From Salibacteraceae bacterium (GTDB lineage Bacteria > Bacteroidota > Bacteroidia > Flavobacteriales_G > Salibacteraceae), in NCBI GenBank assembly GCA_023262195.1, contig JALRDM010000254.1, positions 1 through 5,884 of the forward strand: a DNA stretch of 5,884 nucleotides, in the 5' to 3' direction. A model generated the notes under the pieces. It was given only the letters and a program-made list of their open reading frames with translations, had not been told where the DNA came from and searched no databases. Below, piece by piece: positions 5,716 to 5,884 of this stretch. Positions within the stretch are counted from its first letter, which is position 1. Each line of letters starts with the position of its first letter. The translations under genes and the position numbers were made by a program.

Positions 5716-5884
5716 GGTTTCGATTCATCATAGCCATTGGGATCATGCTTCTTCATGTGAATGAGATATCTGCTCAAAACGCGCGTGAAGGCATACTCAA
5801 TCTTAAACTGAAGGAGGAGCATCGCATAGATGATTCCAGTCAACTACTCAACGAGCCACGAGTAGTGGAAGCGTTGGCGAATAT
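5712..5884 (+). CDS. N-terminus of a secreted protein, probably another exported enzyme (3' end outside window)
   Basis: The frame is open from ATG 5712 to the right edge, giving 57 residues. Residues 1-22 form a signal peptide: basic MRFRF, a hydrophobic core IIAIGIMLL, and an SAQ cleavage site typical of Bacteroidota. The mature start includes EGILNLKLKEEHRID and a charged helix. This resembles the propeptide starts of Bacteroidota S8 proteases, but the visible part is too short to name a family. The ATG overlaps the stop of the sorting-domain frame (5713-5715), so it was probably translated in coupling with the intact upstream protease. Because that stop is no longer reached by ribosomes reading the S8 frame (they stop at 5675), coupling may now be lost. 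Confidence 0.7.
   Translation, partial: MRFRFIIAIGIMLLHVNEISAQNAREGILNLKLKEEHRIDDSSQLLNEPRVVEALAN

Noticed and set aside
5619..5843. Minus-strand reading frame across the protease tail and next gene
   Set aside because: It is antisense to the sorting-tail frame and the signal-peptide gene and has no recognisable motif.

Overview
The window looks like a chromosomal segment of a Bacteroidota bacterium, probably Flavobacteriia or Cryomorphaceae-like. The evidence is near-absence of Shine-Dalgarno sequences, secreted proteins whose signal peptides end in Ala-Gln, a C-terminal tail resembling a type IX secretion (T9SS) sorting domain, a Bacteroidota-style ECF sigma factor, and an HsdR-N-domain protein beside holA. 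The lineage is inferred from protein style; no rRNA or marker search was possible.

Layout. (1) Positions 2-811 hold the 3' end of a gene whose product ends in two SPOR domains. (2) A spacer of about 200 bp carries a strong intrinsic terminator (943-966). (3) A plus-strand run follows: a small basic membrane-anchored protein, a GT2 glycosyltransferase, an ECF sigma factor and rsmG, with junctions of 4 bp or less. (4) holA (DNA polymerase III delta) lies on the minus strand. It converges with rsmG on a shared CTAG and diverges from the next gene on a shared CATG. (5) A second plus-strand run begins with an orphan HsdR-N/PD-(D/E)xK protein. It is followed by the N-terminal half of a secreted S8 (subtilisin-like) protease, and then by the start of another secreted protein that runs off the window.

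From 1024 to the end the segment has essentially no intergenic DNA. Three junctions are ATGA overlaps, one is an abutting TAA-GTG, and the two ends of holA are 4-bp palindromes serving both strands.

The most notable anomaly is at about 5590-5610. The S8 protease frame passes its catalytic Asp block and a typical 'LWDQT' segment, then turns into low-complexity basic sequence and stops at 5675. From 5599 the +1 frame reads a typical T9SS C-terminal sorting tail, and that frame's stop (5713-5715) overlaps the next gene's ATG (5712). The middle of the protease, with the catalytic His and Ser, is therefore absent, and the two ends are joined out of frame. This is either a real internal deletion (a pseudogene) or an assembly collapse. 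No new multi-gene defence or mobile system is evident.
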